Shown here: piece by piece, positions 1-6,353 of the stretch
Numbering within the stretch: position 1 is the stretch's first letter
How the letters are laid out: every line of letters starts with the position of its first letter
Notes under the pieces: model-generated
The model's database searches: none
The model's input: the letters and a program-made list of their open reading frames with translations, nothing else
Told to the model about the DNA's origin: nothing
Position numbers and translations under genes: made by a program
NCBI GenBank assembly: GCA_002400445.1
Contig: DGQO01000184.1
Coordinates: forward strand, 5,942 to 14,653
Direction of reading: 5' to 3'
DNA length: 8,712 nt
Origin: Chitinophagaceae bacterium UBA4412
Lineage (GTDB): Bacteria; Bacteroidota; Bacteroidia; Chitinophagales; Chitinophagaceae

Positions 1-539
1 GTAAGCACGGCTACAGATGTTTTATTTCTGCGGATTATGTTTGGATATTTTCCGAAATACTGCTCAAAATAGCGGGATGAATTATTACTTCCGGTAGCTA
101 TATAAGCATCGCAGTCTTTAAGTTGCTCTGCTATCTGCACAATAGCTTCCGTCCCGGCATCCCATTCGTGCATTTTTTTTACAAGATGCTTAATCAAAAC
201 TGCGTCTTTTGACGAGGGTTTTATCAACTGCCGGTGGCCTGAAATAAAGACTGCCAGGAAATCGTGAAAACCCACAAGGGGTATATTTCCAGCCATCACA
301 ACGCCTACTGTTTTAGGCGCAATATTATCATCTATGTGGTAATGGGCTGCCCATTTTACCAACTGCTCTTTATCCAGGTAATTAGAAGTAATCCGCTGGC
401 AGGCGAGTTCCACAAATTCTGGTACAAACCAGCCGTTTTCCCCCCTTGCACGATGTTTTGCCTCAACCCAGTCGGCATCTTGAGACTGCATGTAAAGACG
501 AAGCTGTTCTAACAATTTTTTTCGCTGTTGTAAATTCAT
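1..539 (-). CDS. Acyl-CoA reductase, LuxC family (N-terminal part, cut by window edge)
   Basis: The reverse strand reads open from an ATG at 539-537 to the window edge, giving 179 residues with no stop. I recognise the LuxC/acyl-CoA reductase family (PF05893), an aldehyde-dehydrogenase-like fold that reduces activated fatty acyl groups to aldehydes with NADPH. The visible landmarks are [15 protein letters not shown] at about residues 81-95, [12 protein letters not shown] at 101-112, and a block at 146-179 containing [24 protein letters not shown] and TSVAVL, which in Bacteroidota homologues forms the nucleotide-binding region. The catalytic cysteine lies beyond the window, so activity cannot be judged. 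Family members are about 330-350 residues, so roughly half is present. There is no signal peptide, so it should be cytoplasmic. It diverges from a ferredoxin gene 35 bp away, an arrangement I recall from other Bacteroidota. Its physiological substrate in non-luminous bacteria is unknown to me. Confidence 0.88.
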   Translation of the reverse strand, partial: MNLQQRKKLLEQLRLYMQSQDADWVEAKHRARGENGWFVPEFVELACQRITSNYLDKEQLVKWAAHYHIDDNIAPKTVGVVMAGNIPLVGFHDFLAVFISGHRQLIKPSSKDAVLIKHLVKKMHEWDAGTEAIVQIAEQLKDCDAYIATGSNNSSRYFEQYFGKYPNIIRRNKTSVAVL

Positions 540-557
540 CCGATATGATTAAATTTG
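527..557 (+). promoter_or_regulatory. Putative Bacteroidota-type -33/-7 promoter for the ferredoxin gene
   Basis: GTTG at 527-530 and a perfect TAnnTTTG match (TAAATTTG, 550-557) are separated by 19 nt, the spacing expected for the Bacteroidota primary sigma factor. Transcription would start near 561, about 14 nt before the ferredoxin ATG at 575. The -33 element falls inside the first codons of the divergent reductase gene. The assignment is by motif only. Confidence 0.55.
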
Positions 558-561
558 CTTA

Positions 562-569
562 CAAAAATA
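562..569 (-). promoter_or_regulatory. Putative -7 element for the acyl-CoA reductase gene
   Basis: On the minus strand 569-562 reads TATTTTTG, a match to TAnnTTTG. It would place a start site near 557, about 18 nt before the reductase ATG. No good TTTG/TTG is visible at the expected -33 distance (around 589-593), so this is weaker than the opposing promoter. Its -33 region would lie inside the ferredoxin coding sequence. Confidence 0.35.
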
Positions 570-574
570 ACATC

Positions 575-922
575 ATGGCAATTAAGATTACAGACGAATG
601 TATTAACTGCGGAGCTTGCGAGCCCGAATGTCCGAACAACGCTATTTACGAAGGTGGAGTAGAGTGGGCCGTTTCTGACGGAACCACCATTAAAGGAACT
701 TATACACTCCTGGATGGCAGTACAGTGGATGTAGAACAAAGAAATGCGCCCATTGCAACAGACATCTACTACATTGTGCCGAGCAAGTGTACAGAGTGCC
801 AGGGTTTTCATGAAGAACCTCAGTGCGCTGCAGTGTGTCCCGTTGATTGCTGCGTACCAGATGAGGAGTACGTAGAAACTGTGGAGCAATTGATGGCAAA
901 AAAAGAAGTGCTGCACAGCTAG
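575..922 (+). CDS. 2[4Fe-4S] ferredoxin (dicluster, YfhL/Alvin type)
   Basis: This encodes a 115-residue cytoplasmic electron carrier. The first cluster motif is [12 protein letters not shown] with cysteines at 9, 12, 15 and 19. The second has cysteines at 72, 75, 84 and 88 (CTEC, eight residues, CAAVC), followed by PVDCC with Cys92 and Cys93. The long CxxC-x8-CxxxC second motif is the hallmark of the YfhL/Allochromatium-type ferredoxins, whose clusters have unusually low and well-separated potentials. About 50 residues lie between the motifs, longer than in minimal clostridial ferredoxins and typical of Bacteroidota members. The ATG at 575 is chosen because the protein then begins [13 protein letters not shown], the usual N-terminus, while the reading frame extending back to 446 overlaps the divergent reductase. 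An acidic C-terminal tail (about 95-105) follows. The gene is probably monocistronic, with its own promoter and terminator. Its redox partner is unknown, and serving the neighbouring reductase is only a contextual guess. Confidence 0.93.
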   Translation: MAIKITDECINCGACEPECPNNAIYEGGVEWAVSDGTTIKGTYTLLDGSTVDVEQRNAPIATDIYYIVPSKCTECQGFHEEPQCAAVCPVDCCVPDEEYVETVEQLMAKKEVLHS

Positions 923-975
923 TCATATTTTTTTAGGCCGCAAGGCTTTAAGACGCAGGTGATATTTCCTGCTTA

Positions 976-1012
976 AAAGGCGAATGTATGCACATACTTT
1001 CGCCTTTATTTT
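976..1012 (+). terminator. Intrinsic terminator of the ferredoxin gene
   Basis: A long hairpin pairs AAAGGCGAA (976-984) with TTCGCCTTT (999-1007). It is extended after one T-T mismatch (985/998) by GTAT/ATAC (986-989 with 994-997) around a short loop. The T-rich tract TTTATTTT (1005-1012) follows directly. It lies 54 nt after the ferredoxin stop and separates that gene from the lipoprotein gene. Confidence 0.85.
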
Positions 1013-1051
1013 ACACGCTATTTTGTGATTTTTTGCAAACAAACAGGCGCC

Positions 1052-1534
1052 ATGATGAGATGTTTTATATTTATACTGATCCTTGGATTTACCACTGGTT
1101 GTAAAGAAAAGAAAACTGGATCCGTGGATGCATCCATAAATGAAAAAGTTCTGCTGATGCAAACGGATAAAGCATTTTCTGCACTGAGCGTAGATAAAGG
1201 CATGAAAACCGCTTTCGTAGAATACATTGACAGCAACGGAATTTTGCTAAAGCCCGGTAAGATGCCCATCATTGGTGCCCACGCTATCGATTACCTGATA
1301 CAACAGGATGATACTTCCTTTGAATTGAACTGGCAGCCCTATAATGCAATGGTGGCTGCGTCAGCCGATCTCGGGTTCACTTATGGCGTGTATGCACTGC
1401 ATCCCGCAAACATAGACACGGTGCTTTACGGCACTTATGTAACCATTTGGAAAAAGCAAGCTAATGGCACCTGGAAGTTTGTTCTGGATAGTGGCAATGA
1501 GGGAATTGACAGAAGTGCTGTCGATAATTTTTAG
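1052..1534 (+). CDS. NTF2-like (SnoaL/DUF4440-type) lipoprotein
   Basis: This encodes a predicted 160-residue exported lipoprotein. The N-terminus MMRCFIFILILGFTTGC is a short hydrophobic signal ending in a lipobox-like TTGC. The cysteine, about residue 17, would be lipidated and the mature protein starts CKEKK. The rest resembles the DUF4440/SnoaL branch of the NTF2-like superfamily, with a helical start (MQTDKAFSALSVDKGM), a central PIIGAHAIDYLIQQ segment, a beta strand region ADLGFTYGVYAL, and the typical ending GTYVTIWKKQANGTWKFVLD. Proteins of this kind form small cone-shaped alpha+beta pockets; many have no known substrate, so no reaction can be assigned. I chose the ATG at 1052 over a GTG at 1025 because the signal peptide then starts at the methionine. 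It lies 39 nt after the ferredoxin terminator and 62 nt before ddl with no terminator between, so read-through into ddl is possible. Confidence 0.8.
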   Translation: MMRCFIFILILGFTTGCKEKKTGSVDASINEKVLLMQTDKAFSALSVDKGMKTAFVEYIDSNGILLKPGKMPIIGAHAIDYLIQQDDTSFELNWQPYNAMVAASADLGFTYGVYALHPANIDTVLYGTYVTIWKKQANGTWKFVLDSGNEGIDRSAVDNF

Positions 1535-1596
1535 TGTATCAATAACACGGATCCAACCTCTATTTTCGTTTATTTGATTTTTTATAACCCGTTACA

Positions 1597-2580
1597 ATGA
1601 CCAAAAAAAATATTGCGCTCGTTACGGGAGGCTACTCCGGCGAAGCAGTGATCTCCTATAAAAGTGCAGAGTCTATTCTTAAGAACCTTGATACTGAACT
1701 CTGGAATGTTTACCTGGTTGATATTCATCCCAGCGGTTGGTTTCACCCTTTAGCAAATGGTGAAAAAATTTTTATTGATAAAAATGATTTTAGCCTTACC
1801 ATCAATCATCAGAAAATAAAATTTGATGCGGTGCTCGTAGCACTGCATGGTACGCCAGGGGAGGATGGAAAGTTACAAGGCTACTTTGACTGCCTCGGTA
1901 TTCCTTACACATCCTGCGATGCCGCCACCAGCGCACTCACGTTTAATAAGCGCTACACAGTAGCCGTTGCTTCTTTTGCCGGAATGTATGTTGCCAAAAG
2001 CCTGCACTTATTTGCGGGGGATGGATTGCAGGCAGAAGATGTGCTGGCGCAATTGAAATTACCCGTATTTGTAAAACCAAATAATGGGGGCAGTAGTATT
2101 GGTATGAGTAAGGTTACAGAAGCGCACCTGCTTAAGGCTGCATTGGATAAGGCTTTTAAGGAAGACAACCAGGTACTGGTAGAAGAATTTATTAAAGGCA
2201 GAGAATTTACAATAGGCTTGTACAAGTCTAAGGGTAAAGTGATTGCGCTACCCATCACTGAAATCGTTTCCAAAAATGAATTTTTTGATTTCCAGGCAAA
2301 GTATGAAGGCGCCAGCGATGAAATTACTCCGGCAGTGGTAGATGAGCGGATAGCGCAACAGGTAAGGGATGCGGCCACTAAAGCTTATCATATCTTTAAT
2401 TGTAAAGGCATTGTGCGCATTGATTTCATTTACGACGATACCAGGGGATTGCCCTGTATGCTTGAAATCAATACAGTACCCGGCCAGAGTGCAGCCAGTC
2501 TTGTGCCACAGCAGGTAATAGCTGCAGGCCAAACTCTCCAGGCATTTTACAGCGCCTTGCTTCACGAGTGTTTTACTTAA
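1597..2580 (+). CDS. ddl: D-alanine--D-alanine ligase
   Basis: This 327-residue cytoplasmic ATP-grasp enzyme joins two D-alanines using ATP, supplying the terminal dipeptide of peptidoglycan precursors. The three Ddl regions are in order. The N-terminal domain has GGYSGEAVIS (11-20), with Glu16 in the place of the first-D-Ala-binding glutamate, and ALHGTPGEDG (82-91). The ATP-grasp part has VKPNNGGSSIGMSKV (159-173) and EEFIKGREFTIG (196-207). The C-terminal part has GIVRIDF (271-277) and LEINTVPGQSAAS (289-301), with Asp276, Glu290 and Asn292 as expected metal ligands. The omega-loop retains Lys-Tyr (235-236) in DFQAKY, the form associated with dipeptide rather than D-Ala-D-lactate synthesis, so I infer ordinary vancomycin-sensitive-type precursors. 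GQSAAS replaces the commoner GMTxxS. The ATG at 1597 has no Shine-Dalgarno sequence. A weak -7-like TATTTTCG sits at 1561-1568 without a clear -33. A PASTA gene follows 44 nt downstream. Confidence 0.96.
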   Translation: MTKKNIALVTGGYSGEAVISYKSAESILKNLDTELWNVYLVDIHPSGWFHPLANGEKIFIDKNDFSLTINHQKIKFDAVLVALHGTPGEDGKLQGYFDCLGIPYTSCDAATSALTFNKRYTVAVASFAGMYVAKSLHLFAGDGLQAEDVLAQLKLPVFVKPNNGGSSIGMSKVTEAHLLKAALDKAFKEDNQVLVEEFIKGREFTIGLYKSKGKVIALPITEIVSKNEFFDFQAKYEGASDEITPAVVDERIAQQVRDAATKAYHIFNCKGIVRIDFIYDDTRGLPCMLEINTVPGQSAASLVPQQVIAAGQTLQAFYSALLHECFT

Positions 2581-2624
2581 TTTTACCTGAATGAATACCA
2601 GTATTATAAACGTAATTTTTCCGG

Positions 2625-3437
2625 ATGTTTAAATTTATCACCGACAGGCCTTTTTGGGTAAACCTGGTCGTAGTAATTGCACTGAGTTTTGCAATTCTTT
2701 TTATCACCCTTAAAATGCTGGGTGCCATTACCCGGCATGGAGATTACCTGACCGTGCCATCTGTAACCGGAAAAAATACGGAAGAAGCCATTAAATTCCT
2801 GGAAAGTAAGGGGTTTGAAGTGCAGATCCAGGATTCTGTGTATGTTGACACCGTTAAACGTGGGATTGTGCTCAAGCAATTGCCCGATCCTAACAGCACC
2901 GTTAAAATTAATCGCATTATTTTTCTTACGGTGAACAGGGTTACTCTGCCTTTGGTAGAAATGCCGGCCCTGCAGGGCAAAACTTTAAACTATGCGCTTG
3001 AAATTTTAAAACGCAGCCATCTTACCCTGGGCGATACCACTTTTAAACCCGACTTTATGATGGGGTCTGTTCTTGAACAAAAATATCGTGGCAATAATAT
3101 TACTTCCGGCACCACATTACCCTGGGGGAGTAAGGTTGATCTTATCATAGGAAGTGGATTGGCAAATCAAAAAATACTAGTGCCTGATTTGCTCGGGCTT
3201 ACATTAAGAGAGGCACAAACTGTGCTGGAGCAAACGGGGCTCGGTCTTGCTGCAGTTATTGCTGAGCCGGGCACTTCGGATACATTGGGTGCTTATGTGT
3301 TCAAGCAAAATCCACCGAGATATACAGAAGATAGCAAGGCCGTATATATTCAGTCTGGCCAGCTTGTTGATCTTTGGGTTTCCCCGCTCATGAAGACCCT
3401 AAAAGACAGTGTTCTGATTGATAACAAGAAAAAATAG
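2625..3437 (+). CDS. Membrane-anchored triple-PASTA domain protein
   Basis: The 270-residue product has a short cytoplasmic N-terminus, one transmembrane helix (about 11-31) and a periplasmic part made of three PASTA modules at roughly 41-104, 110-176 and 184-253. Each shows the PASTA pattern: a Val/Met-Pro start (TVPSVTGK, EMPALQGK, LVPDLLGL), a helix (EEAIKFLESKGF, NYALEILKRSHL, REAQTVLEQTGL), a Gln-x-Pro or related turn and a closing strand (IIFLTVNR, VDLIIGSG, VDLWVSP). PASTA domains are known from penicillin-binding proteins and Ser/Thr kinases, where several bind muropeptides or beta-lactams; here there is no kinase or transpeptidase domain. The tail is lysine rich. The gene lies 44 nt after ddl and 6 nt before the rhodanese gene, consistent with an operon and a role in sensing or scaffolding cell-wall material, which remains inference. 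The start ATG at 2625 places the membrane anchor correctly. Confidence 0.88.
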   Translation: MFKFITDRPFWVNLVVVIALSFAILFITLKMLGAITRHGDYLTVPSVTGKNTEEAIKFLESKGFEVQIQDSVYVDTVKRGIVLKQLPDPNSTVKINRIIFLTVNRVTLPLVEMPALQGKTLNYALEILKRSHLTLGDTTFKPDFMMGSVLEQKYRGNNITSGTTLPWGSKVDLIIGSGLANQKILVPDLLGLTLREAQTVLEQTGLGLAAVIAEPGTSDTLGAYVFKQNPPRYTEDSKAVYIQSGQLVDLWVSPLMKTLKDSVLIDNKKK

Positions 3438-3443
3438 TAACAC

Positions 3444-3755
3444 ATGACAAACATTACTACAGAAGAATTGAAAGCCCGCCTGGATGCCGGTGAAACCTTA
3501 AATCTTGTGGATGTAAGGGAACCTCATGAAGTACAGGAATTTAATATTGGCGGCCAGGCAATCCCGCTGGGCAAAATCCAAACGATGCAAGCGGAAGAGT
3601 TGGACGAACTAAGAGATGAAGAAGTGATCTTTTACTGTCGCAGTGGAAACCGCAGTGGCCAGGCCTGTCTTATTTTACAAGCCCTCGGTTTTTCTAATGT
3701 AAAAAATCTCGTAGGTGGAATGCTCGATTGGCAGGCTAAATACCCCGCTCGATAA
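3444..3755 (+). CDS. Single-domain rhodanese-like sulfurtransferase
   Basis: This is a 103-residue stand-alone rhodanese domain of GlpE/PspE size with no signal peptide, so it is expected in the cytoplasm. Diagnostic features are LNLVDVREPHEVQEFNIGG (19-37), covering the first strand and CH2A-type motif, IPLGKI (40-45), and the active-site loop YCRSGNRSG (64-72) with catalytic Cys65. It ends with GFSNVKNLVGGMLDW (82-96). The CRSGNR loop of six residues is that of active sulfurtransferases rather than Cdc25-type phosphatases. Such enzymes carry a persulfide on the cysteine and pass sulfur to thiols, cyanide or protein acceptors; the acceptor here is unknown. It begins 6 nt after the PASTA stop, so it is very probably the last gene of the ddl-PASTA transcript, although a functional link to the cell wall is not evident. 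Confidence 0.92.
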   Translation: MTNITTEELKARLDAGETLNLVDVREPHEVQEFNIGGQAIPLGKIQTMQAEELDELRDEEVIFYCRSGNRSGQACLILQALGFSNVKNLVGGMLDWQAKYPAR

Positions 3756-3840
3756 ACTTTCTCAAAACAATTAAAGCCTTTTCAACTTTAGGCAAGTCTA
3801 TTCTATTTCCTACTGTAAACCTGATAAGTTACAAACCTTT

Positions 3841-3891
3841 TAAAAAGCCAGTCATTGCTTTGCATCTTTCATTAAACACCGCAATGACTGG
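3841..3891 (-). terminator. Intrinsic terminator of the TonB receptor gene, large loop
   Basis: A perfect 11-bp inverted repeat, CCAGTCATTGC (3848-3858) and GCAATGACTGG (3881-3891), encloses a 22-nt loop. Read on the minus strand it is followed after one C by TTTTTA (3846-3841), giving an intrinsic terminator 28 nt past the receptor stop codon. On the plus strand the sequence after the hairpin (TAATAAAAATTG) lacks a good T-run, so termination of the convergent ddl-PASTA-rhodanese transcript here is less certain. The loop is longer than usual. Confidence 0.7.
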
Positions 3892-3919
3892 TAATAAAAA
3901 TTGTTTTAAACTCCGGCAA

Positions 3920-6070
3920 TTATAGCTTTATGTTTAAACCCAGCGTCCAGTAAACTGGCGACATGGGGAAGTAATAATTTTCCGTTTGTTCTGCACCGCC
4001 TGATATATAACTGAATGTATAACCGTTAGGCTCATACAATGTTGAAAAAACATTGTTCACTTGCAAATAAAACATTGCACTGGTTTTCCAGCGGAAAGCT
4101 GCACGAAGATCCTGCACATAAAATTCATCAAGCTGTCGTTTTTTATTAGACGTATTATCCAAATATTGTGCGCTCACATATTTACCCATTATATTCAGCT
4201 CCAGCTTTTGCACTGGATAAAAATTCAGGCTATAGGCCGCAACGGTATTGGGTGAAAAAGCAATATTCGTTTCCTGGTAGTTTTTTACAACCTGCCCGCC
4301 ATTGTCATAATCGTCAATGTATTCTGTAAAGTTTTTCACTTTGTTTTTGCTGAAGGAGATATTGCCGGAAGCCGAGAACCATTTTGCAAATTGAGCAGTG
4401 GATATAAGTTCTATTCCCGCCCGATAACTATGTGGGATATTGCTGCGGGTATAAGCGCCTACATCATTAATTTTTCCGGTGAGAACAAGTTGATCTTCAT
4501 AAAGCATGTAATAGGCATTAGCCGCCAGCGAGAAGCCATCTTTTTTAAATTCGTACCCAAATTCAAAGTCATCTAATTTTTCTGGTCTCGCACTCACGGA
4601 ATTGTTTTCAAAGTCTTCCCGGTTTGGCTCTTTAGCGGCCCGGCCATAAGACAAATAGAGCTTTTGTTTGCCCACTGTATAAGTAAATCCTGCTTTTGGA
4701 TTGATGAAAAAATAGTTTTCATTCACCTTAAGGGAAGGATTCGTTTTAAAGCCATTGATTTGGTAGTTCACCCTTCTAAACTGGAGATCTGCAAAGCTCT
4801 GAAAGTGTTCGCCCAGTATTTGGGTCCATTTGCCGTAGGCATAAAAATCATTTTTTTCGGCCGGGTTATAGTAGTAGCGGTAATGCTGCGGCACTGCAGG
4901 TTGCACCTCTGCCCATATGATTTTTCCATAATGATCGCCATCGTACATACTTGCGCCACCACCCAGGATTAATTGTGTTTTTTTGTCATTGTATTGCAAA
5001 GAAAAAATACTGCCGTAAAAATAGTTGTCTAACCAGAGTTGCCTTATCAAGTCGGTTTTAGTTACAAGTGTAGAACCATCATTGTAACCGGGTAAGCCAT
5101 AGCTGCTCAATTTTGCCTTTGCTTTGTATTGCTGATAATAGCCGGCGCCCCGGGTAAAAAAAACGGCAACATTAGCTTTCCATCCACGGGCAAGTTTTTG
5201 ATTGTAAAACAACTGGTAATGCGTTTGCTGGTAATTGTCCGTTTCGTTGTCATAAGGATCGCCAGGTTTTTCAGTACCTGCGCTGTTATAGGTTCGGTTA
5301 GCCTGTAGATTGGCAGCATCCACACCATTCCATGATTGGTAAGTTTTTTCCTTACCAGTAAAGATATTTAGGCGAAGGGAGTTGCTGTTAGTAACATAGG
5401 CAAGGCTTCCATAAAAAGATTGCAGTCTGCTCGATGCCCGGTCTACATAACCCTCACTCATAATATTGCTCATTCTTCCGTCAAAAGTAAAATGCCTTTT
5501 AAAGATGCCGCTGCTGAACAGCAGGCTATTTTTAAAGGAATGAAAACTGCCGGCTGTGCTATTCAGTTCAAGGGATGGCTTTATTTTCACCTCATTTGTG
5601 CTCACATTGATACTTCCACCAAATGCGCCTGCACCATTTGTACTTGTGCCCACTCCCCGTTGCACCTGTATACTTCCCGCAGAGGATGCGATATCCGGAA
5701 TGTTTACAAAAAAAGTACCCTGGCTTTCTGCATCGTTGTAAGGAATTCCATTTAGCGTTACATTTACCCGGCTGGCATCTGTGCCCCGGATGCGAATTCC
5801 TGTATAACCAATTCCATTGCCGCCATCGGCATTTACCACTACTGATGCTGTTTGGTTGAGGATAAAGGGCAGGTCCTGACCAAGATTGTGCTTTGCAATG
5901 TCTTCTTTTGACAAATTGGTTTTTGCAACGGGCATTTTATCTGAAGCCCTTACTGCATTCACTTCTACCGGCTGTAGGTAAGCCGTGTCATTAAATTTTT
6001 CTGGTTGCTGTCCTGCTGTGCCTAGCATGGCAAGCGCTAAGCCTACGCTTAGAGTTGCGTGTTTTTTCAT
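3920..6070 (-). CDS. TonB-dependent outer-membrane receptor under TPP control (probable thiamine-compound importer)
   Basis: The 716-residue product is an outer-membrane active-transport channel driven by TonB. A Sec signal occupies about residues 1-20 (MKKHATLSVGLALAMLGTAG). A TonB-box-like segment QPVEVNAV lies near 33-40. The plug domain spans about 45-158 and includes IRIRGTDASRVNVTLNGIPYND (92-113) and VQRGVGTSTNGAGAFGGSINV (136-156). The remainder is a beta-barrel rich in alternating aromatic strands, ending YWTLGLNIKL. There is no N-terminal carboxypeptidase-regulatory-like domain and no SusD partner, so it resembles vitamin or siderophore receptors more than SusC. The TPP riboswitch in its leader identifies thiamine or a precursor as the likely cargo, like the thiamin-related receptor (omr1/OMthi) described in Bacteroides. 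The ATG at 6070 is preferred; a TTG at 6076 would add only two residues. No pnuT or thiamine kinase gene adjoins it. The substrate is inferred from regulation, not from the protein. Confidence 0.9.
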   Translation of the reverse strand: MKKHATLSVGLALAMLGTAGQQPEKFNDTAYLQPVEVNAVRASDKMPVAKTNLSKEDIAKHNLGQDLPFILNQTASVVVNADGGNGIGYTGIRIRGTDASRVNVTLNGIPYNDAESQGTFFVNIPDIASSAGSIQVQRGVGTSTNGAGAFGGSINVSTNEVKIKPSLELNSTAGSFHSFKNSLLFSSGIFKRHFTFDGRMSNIMSEGYVDRASSRLQSFYGSLAYVTNSNSLRLNIFTGKEKTYQSWNGVDAANLQANRTYNSAGTEKPGDPYDNETDNYQQTHYQLFYNQKLARGWKANVAVFFTRGAGYYQQYKAKAKLSSYGLPGYNDGSTLVTKTDLIRQLWLDNYFYGSIFSLQYNDKKTQLILGGGASMYDGDHYGKIIWAEVQPAVPQHYRYYYNPAEKNDFYAYGKWTQILGEHFQSFADLQFRRVNYQINGFKTNPSLKVNENYFFINPKAGFTYTVGKQKLYLSYGRAAKEPNREDFENNSVSARPEKLDDFEFGYEFKKDGFSLAANAYYMLYEDQLVLTGKINDVGAYTRSNIPHSYRAGIELISTAQFAKWFSASGNISFSKNKVKNFTEYIDDYDNGGQVVKNYQETNIAFSPNTVAAYSLNFYPVQKLELNIMGKYVSAQYLDNTSNKKRQLDEFYVQDLRAAFRWKTSAMFYLQVNNVFSTLYEPNGYTFSYISGGAEQTENYYFPMSPVYWTLGLNIKL

Positions 6071-6093
6071 TTCCAAATTTTAGCTGAACATCC

Positions 6094-6107
6094 GGGCAGG
6101 CACGCCC
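6094..6107 (-). promoter_or_regulatory. Possible expression-platform hairpin of the TPP riboswitch
   Basis: Between the aptamer and the receptor ATG, the minus strand reads GGGC-GTGCCT-GCCC (6107-6094), a 4-bp GC hairpin with a 6-nt loop and no following U-run, so it is not a classical terminator. Its 3' part CCCGG (6096-6092) is complementary to CCGGG at the aptamer's 5' side (6195-6191). An alternative fold that breaks the aptamer is therefore possible. Mechanism inferred only. Confidence 0.4.
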
Positions 6108-6116
6108 TTCTTTTTT

Positions 6117-6200
6117 AATTTCGATCCCTTCGCAGGCATTATCCTGAGCAGGTTTATCGGGTTTGATCTCAGCCTCCATTAAGGAAGCACCCCGGAAATT
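6117..6200 (-). ncRNA. TPP riboswitch (THI element) aptamer
   Basis: Read on the minus strand, the leader of the receptor gene contains all conserved parts of the thiamine pyrophosphate aptamer. P1 pairs AATTTC (6200-6195) with GAAATT (6122-6117). GGGGTGC starts the P2 side, and CGGG/CCCG closes P2. P3 is GCTTCC/GGAGGC around TTAAT. The pyrimidine-binding CTGAGA is at 6172-6167. The pyrophosphate arm shows CAGG-ATAATG-CCTG (P5), followed by GCGAAGGGA, a one-base variant of the common GCGTAGGGA. TPP binding normally lowers expression, so the transporter should be made when thiamine is scarce. The aptamer ends 46 nt before the ATG. Confidence 0.96.
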
Positions 6201-6226
6201 CAGTAGTGATAAATAAGAACAGGTTG

Positions 6227-6234
6227 CAAATTTA
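6227..6234 (-). promoter_or_regulatory. Putative -7 element for the riboswitch-receptor transcript
   Basis: The minus strand reads TAAATTTG (6234-6227), an exact TAnnTTTG match. A start site near 6222 would put the transcript's 5' end about 20 nt before the TPP aptamer, which is the sensible place. No clear TTTG is present about 19-20 nt upstream, so the -33 part is weak or replaced by an A/T-rich stretch (about 6250-6260). Confidence 0.5.
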
Positions 6235-6353
6235 AGCTATCGGTGCCATAAATTATTTTTTTAAGCTTGTAACTTTTAATCCCAGTACAGCGTAACACAA
6301 GAAAGTATAGCCATGAAATTTTTTTATGTCTTTAATGCCCGAATCTTAAGCGT

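Noticed and set aside
446..574. N-terminal extension of the ferredoxin frame back to 446
   Set aside because: It runs antisense through the start of the acyl-CoA reductase, and the conserved ferredoxin N-terminus begins at the ATG at 575.
935..948. Small hairpin with GCAA loop (AGGCC/GGCTT) after the ferredoxin stop
   Set aside because: The T-run precedes rather than follows it on the plus strand, and the real terminator is the longer hairpin at 976-1012.
1019..1026. Possible -7 element (TATTTTGT) for the lipoprotein gene
   Set aside because: It is an imperfect match with no good -33 element and lies immediately beside the ferredoxin terminator.
1025..1051. GTG start at 1025 for the NTF2-like lipoprotein
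   Set aside because: It adds nine residues before an otherwise well-formed lipoprotein signal peptide starting at ATG 1052.
3770..3790. GCCT/AGGC mini-hairpin after the rhodanese stop as a terminator
   Set aside because: The stem is only 4 bp with a 10-nt loop and has no T-run.
5420..5859. Overlapping plus-strand open frames opposite the TonB receptor
   Set aside because: They are antisense shadows of the plug-domain coding sequence, with no domain resemblance or promoter.
6071..6085. TAAAATTTG on the minus strand just before the receptor ATG
   Set aside because: It has one base too many for TAnnTTTG and lies downstream of the riboswitch; a start there would bypass the control.
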